A DNA stretch of 49,725 bases from Nitriliruptorales bacterium (GTDB lineage Bacteria; Actinomycetota; Nitriliruptoria; Euzebyales; Egibacteraceae): the NCBI GenBank assembly GCA_009377835.1, contig WHTG01000002.1, positions 1 through 49,725 on the forward strand, written 5' to 3'. The notes beneath the pieces are model-generated. The model searched no databases. It was not told the DNA's origin and worked only from the letters and a program-made list of their open reading frames with translations. How positions within the stretch are numbered: position 1 is the first letter of the stretch; each line of letters opens with the position of its first letter. Made by a program: the position numbers and the translations under genes. Shown in pieces: positions 35,106 to 43,861 of the stretch.

Positions 35106-35492
35106 ATGGACCGGGACGACGTTGCAGGCTGGCTCGGCCGGTACGTGGACGCGTGGCGGAGCAACAACCGTGACCGAATCGCAGCGCTGTTCACGACGGA
35201 TGCGATCTACCGTTACCACCCCTACGAAGACCCGCTGGTAGGCGCCGACGCCGTTGCGTCCAGCTGGCTCGAGGACCCCGACGATCCCGACACCTGGGAG
35301 GCGACGTACGAGGCTGTGGCAGTGGATGGGGACGCCGCCGTCGCCGTCGGGACGAGCCGCTACGCGCGGACGGCCGCCCGCCCGGCGCGCACGTACCACA
35401 ACTGCTTCGTGCTGCGCTTCGACGCCGACGGCCGCTGCCGCGAGTTCACCGAGTGGTACATGCAGGAGCCCCCAGGTGCGCCCGACGGGTGA
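35106..35492 (+). CDS. SnoaL-like (NTF2 superfamily) protein
   Basis: 128 residues. VAGWLGRYVDAWRSNNRDRIAALFTTDAIY is the SnoaL N-terminal helix pair, and TYHNCFVLRFDADGRCREFTEWY is the closing beta sheet. NTF2-fold proteins act as small enzymes or binding proteins, and this sequence does not say which. The ATG at 35106 follows GAAAGGGG, and an upstream ATG-like start at 35088 adds six basic residues. It converges with the TetR gene. Confidence 0.85.
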   Translation: MDRDDVAGWLGRYVDAWRSNNRDRIAALFTTDAIYRYHPYEDPLVGADAVASSWLEDPDDPDTWEATYEAVAVDGDAAVAVGTSRYARTAARPARTYHNCFVLRFDADGRCREFTEWYMQEPPGAPDG

Positions 35493-35549
35493 GACCGGCG
35501 CGAGCCCGGTTCGGGCGGCATCCCATCTGGTCACGTTTCAGTCGTTGGA

Positions 35550-36203
35550 TCACGAGTCGCTGGCCGGTTGGTAGTAGCAACGGAACATGTTCTGTGCCTG
35601 CCGCGTAAGCGTCGTGAAACGTCCGCTGTCGTAACCGGCACCGGGTTCGTTCGCCATCTGCTGGGTGATGAGGCCGCTAATGAGGATCGTCAGGAGCCGC
35701 GCGGCCTCGTCGCTGTCCGCGCGGGGATCCAGCTGTCCGAGGCGCACGGCCTCGCGCAACTCGTCGCGCAGCTGCTCCGTCGACCGCACACTCGCGCTGA
35801 ACGTGCCGGAGGACGGCTCGAACCCCGGCACGGGGCGCCAGTACAGGAGTTGCGCAAGCGCCGGGTGCTCGATGCACCACCGCACAACCGCTTCGACGCC
35901 CGCCTCGATTCGCGGCAGCCCGGCAGGCGCCGACGCGACAACGTCCGCCACCACGGCGTCGACGCCGGCGAGACCACGGGCGAACAGTGCGTCATAGACG
36001 GCGTGCAGCGACGGGAAGTACTTGTACAGCGAGGGCGGTTTCACGCCCATCCGACGCGCCATCTGGGAGATCGTGAGTCCGCCCACCCCCTGCTCGGCCA
36101 TGATGTCGCCGGCGTGGTCAAGCGCTTCTGTGATGGTCTGCTCGCGACGTCTGGACCGGCGGTCGGCGCTCGCGGAGCCAGTCTCGCTATGCGATATAGC
36201 CAT
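35550..36203 (-). CDS. TetR-family regulator next to the cox cluster
   Basis: 217 residues. EQTITEALDHAGDIMAEQGVGGLTISQMARR and SLYKYFPSLHAVYDALF form the HTH. The C-terminal domain has a TetR_C_WHG-like pattern. It lies 116 bp downstream of coxG, on the same strand, so it may be read from the cox operon or from its own promoter. Repeats of CATAGC overlap its start, consistent with autoregulation. Control of the CO-oxidation genes is a reasonable inference but not shown. I chose the ATG at 36203. Confidence 0.82.
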   Translation of the reverse strand: MAISHSETGSASADRRSRRREQTITEALDHAGDIMAEQGVGGLTISQMARRMGVKPPSLYKYFPSLHAVYDALFARGLAGVDAVVADVVASAPAGLPRIEAGVEAVVRWCIEHPALAQLLYWRPVPGFEPSSGTFSASVRSTEQLRDELREAVRLGQLDPRADSDEAARLLTILISGLITQQMANEPGAGYDSGRFTTLTRQAQNMFRCYYQPASDS

Positions 36204-36237
36204 AGCTAGATACCATAGCCACACGTGACCAGGTCAA
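36186..36237 (-). promoter_or_regulatory. Candidate promoter/operator of the TetR gene
   Basis: Read leftward, TTGACC (36237-36232) is a -35-like box, with TATCTA (36212-36207) 19 bp further as a weak -10. The same span holds GCTATG (36186-36191) and two CATAGC words (36201-36206, 36214-36219), which pair as an inverted repeat (GCTATG, 9 bp, CATAGC) plus a direct repeat. The AT-rich palindromic region overlapping the start codon is a likely autoregulatory site. Confidence 0.45.
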
Positions 36238-36319
36238 CGGGGGGTCCCTACGACCTCGGGGGGACAGCCTGCAAGCGGCCCCGTCACGGTACGCCAGGCT
36301 CTGCGGCCGGCGTTTGCCC

Positions 36320-36898
36320 TCAGGTCTGACGACGATTTCCGCTTCTGCCGAACCAGCGGCGGATGGTGCTCCACAGGCTGGCGAAGAACAGCGAGAACCC
36401 CTTGACTTCCCGCGCCTGGATCTGCGCGGCTTCCTCGGCGGTCGTGGCCTCCAGCTTCGCCTCGAGGCACTGGACGAACTCGTCGATCAGCCGGCTGGAC
36501 ATCTCCTGGATCAACCCGGCGCGCCCGAACTGCGCCGCGGCGCCCGACAGCTTCACGTCGGCGTCCACGGTGACGTGTGACCCCCCGGCGGCGTCGGTGT
36601 GGTCGTCGACTGAGTACTCCACCGCAACCTGGCCGCGGCTGCCGCCGCGACGGTCCACGCCCTTGCCCTCGATCTGGCACACCCGGGTACCGTGATCGGG
36701 GTCGATTGTGCACTGCCCCTCGAACGTGGCCGTCATCGCACCCAGTTTCACGGACACCTTGCCCGAGTACTTGCCCTCGCCGTGTTCCTCGGTCAACTCG
36801 GCACCAGGCATGCACGACGCCACATTCGGGATGTCCTGGAAGAACTCCCAGACCGAGTCGGGATGGCGGTCGACGCTGAACTCGTGACGGATCTTCAC
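36320..36898 (-). CDS. coxG: CoxG family SRPBCC protein of CO dehydrogenase
   Basis: 192 residues from a GTG at 36898, with GGAG 6 nt before. KIRHEFSVDRHPDSVWEFFQ begins the SRPBCC/CoxG fold, followed by FEGQCTIDPDHGTRVCQIEG. The C-terminal 60 residues are helical and end in an amphipathic Arg/Trp tail (FFASLWSTIRRWFGR). CoxG proteins are reported to dock CO dehydrogenase at the membrane and link it to the quinone pool. The tail fits this role. It is the last gene of the coxM-S-L-F-G run, 29 bp after the XdhC-YHS gene. Confidence 0.9.
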   Translation of the reverse strand: MKIRHEFSVDRHPDSVWEFFQDIPNVASCMPGAELTEEHGEGKYSGKVSVKLGAMTATFEGQCTIDPDHGTRVCQIEGKGVDRRGGSRGQVAVEYSVDDHTDAAGGSHVTVDADVKLSGAAAQFGRAGLIQEMSSRLIDEFVQCLEAKLEATTAEEAAQIQAREVKGFSLFFASLWSTIRRWFGRSGNRRQT

Positions 36899-36927
36899 AC
36901 GGGCTCCTGTGTCCGGCGACGTGAAGG

Positions 36928-37884
36928 TCAGGTGGGTTGCAGGAACGACTGCGGGTCTGCCGTGAACGCGCGCAGGCACCCGGCTGCGCAGAAGTAGTAG
37001 GTCACGCCGTCGTGACCGGTGGTGTTGTGGGCCGCCGCCACCTCCACCGTCATGCCGCACACCGGATCGACGTCGTCGGCGGCGACCGCCACAGCGACGG
37101 GCGCGACGACGGCACCGGAGGCCCTGAGCGCGACGAGTTGCGCCAGGATGGCCACCGCGATCTCCTCGTGCTGCACCGGCCCGAGATCCATGCCCGCCGG
37201 GGCATGCACGCGAGCGAGCGCCTCGTCTGACGCGTCGCGTTCGCGCAACCACTCGAACACTGTGGCCGCCCGCTTCGCCGAGGCGATCAATCCGATGTAT
37301 CCGGCGGGGGTGGCCAGTGCGTGCTCGAGTGCCGGCTCGTCGTAATGGCCCTGCGTCGCGACGACGACGAAGGTGCCTCCGTCAACCGGCAGGTCACGCA
37401 GGTCCAGCGTGGGGACCACGCGGTCGGCACCAGGGTGGTCGACGGCGCTGCCACCGTCATCGACCACCGTCGTGCGCCAGCCCAGGTGTCCAGCCATGCC
37501 CACCAGCACCTCGACCGCCGGCGAGCGTCCGATGACGACGAGCAACGGGGCCGGCAGCATCGGTTCCACGTACACCTCCATCGCGCCCTCACTGGTGCAG
37601 GCCATAGGGACCCTGTCGACACCGGGCCGGTCGTGCTCGAGTGTCGTGCCGAGGGACAGCAACCGTGGCCGGCCGTCGGTCAGCGACTCCAACGCCGTGC
37701 GGACGACGGTGGGCTGTGCGCACGCACCGCCCAACCACCCCGTGACACCACCGTCGGGCGTGATGACCGCCTTGTCGCCGACTTTGCCGGACGACGGCGC
37801 CCGCCGCCACACCACCGTGGCGAGCGCGAACGGCCGACCCCGCCGGACGAGGTCGCCGACGTCCTGGACGAGCCGGCCCGTCAC
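36928..37884 (-). CDS. coxF: XdhC/CoxF-family maturation protein fused to a YHS metal-binding domain
   Basis: 318 residues from a GTG that overlaps the coxL stop (GTGA). Residues 1-255 are XdhC-like: LVRRGRPFALATVVWRRAP, the LGGACAQPTV loop, and a Rossmann part (VVIGRSPAVEVLVGMAGHLG). Residues 271-318 are a YHS domain: DPVCGMTV (Cys276), then YYFCAAGCLRAF (Cys299, Cys303) and ADP. YHS domains are found in heavy-metal ATPases and bind copper or similar metals. In Oligotropha the XdhC-like CoxF is implicated in installing copper in the Mo-S-Cu centre. The fusion therefore suggests direct copper delivery (inference). Confidence 0.9.
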   Translation of the reverse strand: MTGRLVQDVGDLVRRGRPFALATVVWRRAPSSGKVGDKAVITPDGGVTGWLGGACAQPTVVRTALESLTDGRPRLLSLGTTLEHDRPGVDRVPMACTSEGAMEVYVEPMLPAPLLVVIGRSPAVEVLVGMAGHLGWRTTVVDDGGSAVDHPGADRVVPTLDLRDLPVDGGTFVVVATQGHYDEPALEHALATPAGYIGLIASAKRAATVFEWLRERDASDEALARVHAPAGMDLGPVQHEEIAVAILAQLVALRASGAVVAPVAVAVAADDVDPVCGMTVEVAAAHNTTGHDGVTYYFCAAGCLRAFTADPQSFLQPT

Positions 37885-40259
37885 GCCGGCGCCGGCGCCC
37901 CTTGCACGGCCTCCCACACGCGGTGCGGCAGGACCGGCATGTCGATGTTGCGCACGCCGTACGGTTTGAGCGCGTCGAGCACGGCGTTGACGAACGCCGC
38001 GGGCGACCCGACAGTCGCGGACTCGCCGACACCCTTTGCGCCGATGGGATGGTGTGGCGACGGCGTCACGGTCTGGCCCAAGTCGAAGCGGGGCGTCTCC
38101 CACGCCGTTGGCACCAGGTAGTCGGTGAAGTTGGAGCCGATGCAGTTCCCGTCGCCGTCGAACGTGATCCATTGCATGTTCGACATGGCGAAGCCCTCGG
38201 TGAGCCCGCCGGTGATCTGACCTTCGACGACCATCGGGTTGATCCGGACGCCGCAGTCGTCGACGGCGACCATCTTGAGGACCTCCCACACGCCCGTCTC
38301 CGGGTCGACGGCAACGACGACGACGTACGTGCCGAACGGATACGTCATGTTCGGCGGGTCGTAGTAGTGCACGCCCTCCAGCCCGGCCTGCATGCCCTCC
38401 GGGAAGTTGGTGTACGCGGCGAACGCAATGTCCTGGATCGTCACGCTGCGGTCGGGGGCGCCCTTGACCGAGAACTTCCCCGGCTCCCACTCGAGGTCGT
38501 CCTCGGACGCCTCGAGCAGATGCGCCGCCAGCTTCGCGGCCTTGTCGCGCAGCTGCCGCGAGATGACCGCGGTGGCGGCCCCGGCGACCGGCGTCGAGCG
38601 GGACGCGTACGTCCCCAGCCCATAGGGTGTGTTGTCGGTGTCGCCCTCCATGACGATGACATCCGAGGCGGGGATGCCCAGCTCCTCGGCGACGATCTGC
38701 GCGAACGTCGTCTCGTGACCCTGGCCTTGCGATTTCACACCAAGCTTCAGGATCGCCTTGCCGGTCGGGTGCACCCGAAGCTCGGCGGAGTCGATCATCT
38801 TCAGCCCGGCGATGTCGTACTCGCGCGAATTGCCGGCCCCGACGACCTCCGTGAACGACGCGAGGCCGATGCCGATGAGCTTGCCGTCCTCACGTGGTCC
38901 CTTGGCCTGCTCGGCGCGCCAGTGCTCGTAGTCGACCATCTCCAGCGCCTTGTCCATCGCGCCGTGGTAGTCACCCGAGTCGTACAGGAAGCCGGTCGCC
39001 GACCGGTACGGGAACTGGTGGGCCTTGATGAAGTTGCGGCGACGGAACTCGGCAGGATCGACGCCGATCTGATTGGCTGCGTTCTCCACCAGACGCTCGA
39101 TGAGGTAGGACGCTTCGGTGACCCGGAAGGAGCACCGGTAGGCGACGCCACCGGGCGCCTTGTTGGTGAACACGCCTGTGGCCTTGACGTGCGCCGCCGG
39201 GAAGTCGTACGAGCCGGTGCAGATGTGAAACAGGCCTGCACGGAACCTCGTGGGTTGTGCGTCGGCGAAGAACGCACCCTGGTCTGACAGCAGTTCGGCA
39301 CGCATGGCCGTTATGTGGCCCTCCGCGTCGAGTGCGAGCGCGCCCTTCATGTAGTAGTCGCGGGCGAAGCCGGTGGAGATGAGGTTCTCGCTGCGGCTCT
39401 CGATCCACTTGACCGGTTTGCCGATCAGCAGCGAGGCCGCGGTCGCCACGACGTACCCGGGGTAGATCGGGACCTTGTTGCCGAAGCCGCCGCCGAGGTC
39501 TGGGGAGATGATGCGGATATTCTGCTCGGGCAGCCCGGCCACAAGCGCGAAGAGCGTGCGGTGGGCATGCGGTGCCTGCGAGGTCAGGTAGATAGTCGCC
39601 TTGCCGGTGGCGGGGTTGACGTCGGCGACTGCCCCGCACGGCTCCAGCGGGCAGGGGTGCGAGCGCGGGTAGAACGTGTCGAGCTCGACGACGGTCGCGG
39701 CCTCGGCGAAGGCGCGTTCCGTGGCGTGGGCGTCCCCGGTCTCCCACCGGTAGGCGACGTTGTCGGTCTGCTCCTCCTTCTCGTCGCGGATGAGCGGTGC
39801 GTCCCCGGCCAGCCCCTGCTGTGGGTTGACAACAGCGGGCAGATCGTCGTAGTCGACGAAGATCAGCGACAGCGCATCGCGGGCGATGTAGGGATCGGTC
39901 GCGATGACCGCGGCGACCTCCTGGCCCTGGTATCGAACCTTGTCGGTGGCGAGCACCGCCTGCGTGTCGCCGGAGAGCGTCGGCATCCAGGCAAGGTTGT
40001 GCTGGGCCATCAGCTCACCCGTGACGACCGCTACCACGCCGTCGAGCGCCTGCGCCTCGGACGTGTCGATCGACACGATCCGGGCGTGCGCGACCGGCGA
40101 ACGCAGGATCGCCATGTGGAGCATGTTCGGGAGCTTGACGTCGTCGAGGTAGTTGCCGGCGCCCTGGATGAAGCGGTCGTCCTCGATCCGCCGGCGGTTG
40201 TGACCCATGCCGCAGATCTGCTCGGAGGTGCGGAGGGCGGGCTGCTCGGTGGTGGTCAT
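37881..40259 (-). CDS. coxL: Aerobic CO dehydrogenase large subunit, form I
   Basis: 792 residues, full length. The form I signature AYRCSFR is at 373-379, with Cys376 the ligand of the copper in the Mo-S-Cu centre; form II enzymes have AYRGAGR there. The Mo-pterin region is DLGGGFGNK (255-262) with GQGHETTFAQ later, and the catalytic Glu is in GAKGVGES (Glu746). This subunit oxidises CO to CO2 at the molybdenum/copper site. The gene order M-S-L is that of form I operons. It overlaps the XdhC-YHS gene by 4 bp. Confidence 0.97.
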   Translation of the reverse strand: MTTTEQPALRTSEQICGMGHNRRRIEDDRFIQGAGNYLDDVKLPNMLHMAILRSPVAHARIVSIDTSEAQALDGVVAVVTGELMAQHNLAWMPTLSGDTQAVLATDKVRYQGQEVAAVIATDPYIARDALSLIFVDYDDLPAVVNPQQGLAGDAPLIRDEKEEQTDNVAYRWETGDAHATERAFAEAATVVELDTFYPRSHPCPLEPCGAVADVNPATGKATIYLTSQAPHAHRTLFALVAGLPEQNIRIISPDLGGGFGNKVPIYPGYVVATAASLLIGKPVKWIESRSENLISTGFARDYYMKGALALDAEGHITAMRAELLSDQGAFFADAQPTRFRAGLFHICTGSYDFPAAHVKATGVFTNKAPGGVAYRCSFRVTEASYLIERLVENAANQIGVDPAEFRRRNFIKAHQFPYRSATGFLYDSGDYHGAMDKALEMVDYEHWRAEQAKGPREDGKLIGIGLASFTEVVGAGNSREYDIAGLKMIDSAELRVHPTGKAILKLGVKSQGQGHETTFAQIVAEELGIPASDVIVMEGDTDNTPYGLGTYASRSTPVAGAATAVISRQLRDKAAKLAAHLLEASEDDLEWEPGKFSVKGAPDRSVTIQDIAFAAYTNFPEGMQAGLEGVHYYDPPNMTYPFGTYVVVVAVDPETGVWEVLKMVAVDDCGVRINPMVVEGQITGGLTEGFAMSNMQWITFDGDGNCIGSNFTDYLVPTAWETPRFDLGQTVTPSPHHPIGAKGVGESATVGSPAAFVNAVLDALKPYGVRNIDMPVLPHRVWEAVQGAPAPA

Positions 40260-40269
40260 GACGGCTCCC

Positions 40270-40749
40270 TCAGCTCTGGTCGCCAGCGCTCTGCAACTGC
40301 TGGCCGGCCCACTGGATGGACTTGACGATGTTCGTGTAGCCGGTGCAGCGGCAGAGGTTTCCGGAGATCGCCCAGCGGACCTCGGATTCCGACGGGTTGG
40401 GGTTGTCCTCCAGCAGCGCCTTGCCCACCAGCATCATGCCGGGCGTGCAGAACCCACACTGCAATCCGTGGTTCTCCTTGAACCCGGCCTGGATCGGGTG
40501 GAGCTGGCCGTTGCTCTTCAACCCCTCGACCGTCTCGACGGTCATGCCGTTGGCCTGCACGGCGAAGACGGTGCACGACTTGACCGGTTTGCCGTCGAGC
40601 AGGACGGTGCAGGCGCCGCACCCCGTTGTGTCGCAGCCCACGTGGGTGCCGGTCAGCCCGAGGGAGTTCCGCAGCCAGTCGACGAGCAGCAGGCGGGGCT
40701 CGACGTCGCCGGAGCGGGACTCGCCATTGACGGTGACGGTTATCTGCAT
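40270..40749 (-). CDS. coxS: CO dehydrogenase small Fe-S subunit
   Basis: 159 residues. Eight cysteines bind two [2Fe-2S] clusters: C39, C44, C47 and C59 in the plant-ferredoxin-like domain (GCDTTGCGACTVLLDG) and C98, C101, C133 and C135 in the helical domain (CGFCTPGM, NLCRCTGY). It carries electrons from the CoxL active site to the CoxM FAD. It sits between coxM (13 bp) and coxL (10 bp). Full length and intact. Confidence 0.97.
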   Translation of the reverse strand: MQITVTVNGESRSGDVEPRLLLVDWLRNSLGLTGTHVGCDTTGCGACTVLLDGKPVKSCTVFAVQANGMTVETVEGLKSNGQLHPIQAGFKENHGLQCGFCTPGMMLVGKALLEDNPNPSESEVRWAISGNLCRCTGYTNIVKSIQWAGQQLQSAGDQS

Positions 40750-40762
40750 GACAGCTGCCTTC

Positions 40763-41635
40763 CTACGAGCCCTGGGCGATCTCGAGCGCCTTTGCCAGCC
40801 CGCGGCGGGTGTAGACGCGGATCAGATCGCGCTTGTACTCGGCGGGGCCGCGCACGTTGGTCTCGGGATCAGCCGCGTTGGCGGCGGCTTGCGCAGCCTC
40901 TCCGAACAGCTCCGCCGACGGCGTCTGCCCGACGAGCATCTGCTCGGCTTCGGTGGCCTTGCGGTTGATCGGTGCCACGGACGTCATCGCGATACCGGCC
41001 TGTGCGATGCGACCGTCGTCTTCGAGTTGCAAGTGGGTCGCCACCGCCGCTGTCGCGTAGTCGCCGACCTTGCGCTCCAGCTTGATGTAGGTGCCGCCGG
41101 CGCGGCCGGTGTACTTCGGGATGCGCACCTCGGTCACCATCTCGCCGGGTTGCAGTGTGTTCGTGAAGAAGTCGGCGATGAAGTCCGCGATGGGGATCAC
41201 GCGCTCCCCCGTCGCACTTCTTGCGACAACCTCTGCGCCTACCGCGAGCATCACGGAGTTCCAGTCCCCCTCGGGGTCGCAGTGCGCGACCGACCCGCAC
41301 AGCGTGCCCCGGTTGCGCACGATCGGGTCCGAGATCCACGGGGCCGCCGCGGCGACGGTGTGGTTGGTGCGCTCCACGATGTCGGAGTCCACGATGTCGT
41401 TGTTGCGCACGAGCGCCCCGATGGCAAGGTGCCCGTTGGCCTCCTGGATGCTGTCCAGTCCCGGGACCCGGTTGATGTCCACCAGCGCAGCCGGCACGGC
41501 CAGGCGCAGTTTCATCATCGGAATGAGGCTTTGTCCCCCGGCGAGAACTCGGGCATCGTCACCGCGCTGTGCCAGCTCCTCGACAGCCTCTTCGAGGCTC
41601 GTCGGTGCCACGTAGTCGAACGGTGCTGGATACAT
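40763..41635 (-). CDS. coxM: CO dehydrogenase medium FAD-binding subunit
   Basis: 290 residues. AGGQSLIPMMKLRL (32-45) and RGTLCGSVAHCDPEGDW (109-125) are the two FAD-binding loops of the family. The C-terminal domain (KATEAEQMLVGQTPSAELF) is the CODH_FAD C-terminal fold. It passes electrons from the Fe-S subunit onward to the respiratory chain. It is the first gene of the structural operon. The promoter should lie in the 143-bp gap to coxE. Confidence 0.96.
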   Translation of the reverse strand: MYPAPFDYVAPTSLEEAVEELAQRGDDARVLAGGQSLIPMMKLRLAVPAALVDINRVPGLDSIQEANGHLAIGALVRNNDIVDSDIVERTNHTVAAAAPWISDPIVRNRGTLCGSVAHCDPEGDWNSVMLAVGAEVVARSATGERVIPIADFIADFFTNTLQPGEMVTEVRIPKYTGRAGGTYIKLERKVGDYATAAVATHLQLEDDGRIAQAGIAMTSVAPINRKATEAEQMLVGQTPSAELFGEAAQAAANAADPETNVRGPAEYKRDLIRVYTRRGLAKALEIAQGS

Positions 41636-41734
41636 CGGTCCTCCTCGCGGACGTCGTGAACCAGCGACCGGAGGGAGCCTGACGGGACAGGGTCAGCGAC
41701 TCGACTCGACACGTGCGGGCCCACTCCACCCCGC

Positions 41735-41751
41735 ATAGTTCGGGGACTATA
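41735..41751 (-). promoter_or_regulatory. Candidate coxMSL promoter element with inverted repeat
   Basis: Between coxM and coxE, ATAGT (41735-41739) and ACTAT (41746-41750) form an inverted repeat 6 bp apart. Read leftward, TATAGT (41751-41746) is a good -10 hexamer, about 110 bp ahead of coxM. No convincing -35 box is seen, so an activator may be needed. The match is short and is only a candidate. Confidence 0.35.
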
Positions 41752-41778
41752 GAGGTACGTGCCCGTCCACGGAAGGGT

Positions 41779-42891
41779 TCAGTTTGGTCGATGCCCAAGT
41801 TCCGCTAGCACTGCACCTACCTCTTCCAGACTCGCCAGGTCGTGGCCCGCGACAAGCCGGTCGACGGAGGGCAGCGCGGCTGCCATCCCACGCTGGACAG
41901 GTTCGTACCGTGAGTCGCCTTTGAGCGGATTGACCCACACGACCCGGTGCGCGAACCGCGCCAGACGCGCCATCTCGGCACGCAGCACCTCCGGGTCGCC
42001 GCGCTCCAGGCCGTCCGAGCAGATCACGATGACCGCGCCGCGGAGCACGCCGAGACGTCCGTGCTCGCGGTTGAGCGTCGCCAGTGAGTCGCCGATGCGG
42101 GTGCCGCCCTCCCAGTCGGCGACCCGCTCGGCGGCGGCGGCCAGCGCCCGGTCGACGTCGCGGCCGGCGAGGTCACGAGTGATGCGCGTGAGCCGCGTGC
42201 CGAAGGCGAAGACCTCCACGTCGCCGCCGGGCCGGCGGGCGACGAACGCGAACTGCAGCAGCGCACGGGAATAGCCGGCCATCGAGCCGGATACGTCGAG
42301 CACGAGCACCAGCGGCCTCGGGCGTGAGCGCCGGCGGCGCCACGCCCGCCGCACCATTTCGCCGTCGGTGCGGATCGCGCCCCGCAGCGAGCGGCGCAGA
42401 TCCGGCGTGCGGCCCCGGCGGACCGGCTGCGTGCGCCTCGTGAGCCGGTGCGGCACCGACAGGGTGATGTGGGCCATCAACAGCCGCATCGCTTGCAGTT
42501 CGGCCACCGTGGCCTGGTCGAAACGGCGGTGACGTAGCAATTCGACCTCCGACGCCACGGCACCCACCCCGACGGGGGCGTCGTCGTCCCCGGCGGCGCC
42601 CCCGTCGGGGTCGGCGGGGGCTGGAACATGCTGCTCGACCAGTGCCGTGGTGTTCGCCTCGGCCAGCTCGCCGCCGATGAACAGTGCCCGGAACACGGCG
42701 TCGTAGACGGGCAGGTCGGCTGCGTGGCTGATGAGCGTCGAGCGCCCCGCGTAGTACAGGTCGATCGCGTCGACGGGCGCCAGGGCACCCGCAGCATCGA
42801 TGAAGCTCAGGACCTGGCCGGTCGGAACGGTGACGCCCGCCCGTCGCAGCAGGTGCACCAGAGCCAGCAGGGCGGGGCGCGTGTCGTCCAT
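41779..42891 (-). CDS. coxE: CoxE-like protein with von Willebrand factor A (MIDAS) domain
   Basis: 370 residues. The N-terminal half (to about 190) is helical with a charged, variable linker near 90-115. The C-terminal VWA domain has the MIDAS motif DVSGS (199-203), then a GGTRIGDSL threonine site and CSDGLERGD. CoxE is needed, with CoxD, for maturation of the CO dehydrogenase active site, and a MIDAS protein typically pairs with a MoxR ATPase. It starts 7 bp after coxD. Function follows characterised homologues. Confidence 0.92.
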   Translation of the reverse strand: MDDTRPALLALVHLLRRAGVTVPTGQVLSFIDAAGALAPVDAIDLYYAGRSTLISHAADLPVYDAVFRALFIGGELAEANTTALVEQHVPAPADPDGGAAGDDDAPVGVGAVASEVELLRHRRFDQATVAELQAMRLLMAHITLSVPHRLTRRTQPVRRGRTPDLRRSLRGAIRTDGEMVRRAWRRRRSRPRPLVLVLDVSGSMAGYSRALLQFAFVARRPGGDVEVFAFGTRLTRITRDLAGRDVDRALAAAAERVADWEGGTRIGDSLATLNREHGRLGVLRGAVIVICSDGLERGDPEVLRAEMARLARFAHRVVWVNPLKGDSRYEPVQRGMAAALPSVDRLVAGHDLASLEEVGAVLAELGHRPN

Positions 42892-42898
42892 CGCCTCG

Positions 42899-43804
42899 CT
42901 ACAGCACGTCGTTGAGCGCAGCGCGCACGCGCAGCATGTCGTCGCGTTCCTTGACCACCGTCCCGAGGGTGTCGGCCGCGATCTCGGGCGTGACGTCGTC
43001 CACGCCCAGCACGGAGAGAACCCGCGCCCAGTCGATGCTCTCGGCCACCCCGGGCGGCTTGAACAGGTCGAGCGTGCGGATCCTCGCGATGATCTGCGCG
43101 ATCCGGTCGGCGAGCGGGCCCGCCACCTGCGGTGCACGCAGCGCGATGATCTGCGCCTCCCGCTCCACCGTCGGGTGGTCGATCCAGTGGTACAGGCACC
43201 GGCGGCGCAACGCCTCATGCAGCTCTCGGGTCCGGTTGGACGTCAGGACCACGATGGGGGGACGGTCGGCGGTGATGGTGCCCAGCTCGGGGATCGTGAC
43301 CTGGAAGTCGGCGAGGACCTCGAGCAGAAAGGCTTCGAACTCGTCGTCGGCGCGGTCGATCTCGTCGATCAGGAGAACCGGCGGGACCGGCGCCTGGATG
43401 GCCCGGAGCAGCGGGCGCTCGAGGAGGAATCGCCGCGAGTACAGGTCGGCCTCGGCAGCCTGCGGGTCCGACCCTGCGGCCTCGACGGCGCGCAGGTGCA
43501 GCAGCTGGCGAGGATAGTCCCACTCGTAGAGCGCCTGGCTGACGTCGATGCCTTCGTAGCATTGCAACCGGATCAGCGGCGCATCCAGGGCCGAGGCGAG
43601 CACCTTGGCGGCCTCGGTCTTGCCGACTCCCGCGTCACCCTCGAGGAGCAGGGGGCGGCCAAGCCGCAGCGCGAGGTAGACCGCGGTCGCCAGGCCGCGG
43701 TCGGCCAGATAAGCGCGGTCGGCGAGCTGCTGTTGCAGCTGCTCGACGGAAGTCGGCGCCCGCGGGCTGTCGCTCACGACGTCACCGGGATCCCGCGCGG
43801 TCAT
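42899..43804 (-). CDS. coxD: CoxD-like MoxR-family AAA+ ATPase
   Basis: 301 residues. Walker A is GDAGVGKT (56-63), Walker B VLLIDEIDRADDEFEAFLLE (143-162), sensor-1 region VVLTSNRTRELHEAL. It is a MoxR-type ATPase; in Oligotropha CoxD drives sulfuration of the Mo centre. The ATG at 43804 has no clear ribosome site; a GTG about nine codons later is an alternative. The gene is divergent from xdhC (57 bp) and directly precedes coxE. Confidence 0.92.
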   Translation of the reverse strand: MTARDPGDVVSDSPRAPTSVEQLQQQLADRAYLADRGLATAVYLALRLGRPLLLEGDAGVGKTEAAKVLASALDAPLIRLQCYEGIDVSQALYEWDYPRQLLHLRAVEAAGSDPQAAEADLYSRRFLLERPLLRAIQAPVPPVLLIDEIDRADDEFEAFLLEVLADFQVTIPELGTITADRPPIVVLTSNRTRELHEALRRRCLYHWIDHPTVEREAQIIALRAPQVAGPLADRIAQIIARIRTLDLFKPPGVAESIDWARVLSVLGVDDVTPEIAADTLGTVVKERDDMLRVRAALNDVL

Positions 43805-43861
43805 GGCCGCATAGTAGATGGCTCTGGCTGGACCGCACGGCGCCTGCGATGCTGCCTGGTG

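Noticed and set aside
37902-39287. 461-codon plus-strand frame across coxL
   Set aside because: It is antisense to coxL, which has catalytic motifs in the other strand.
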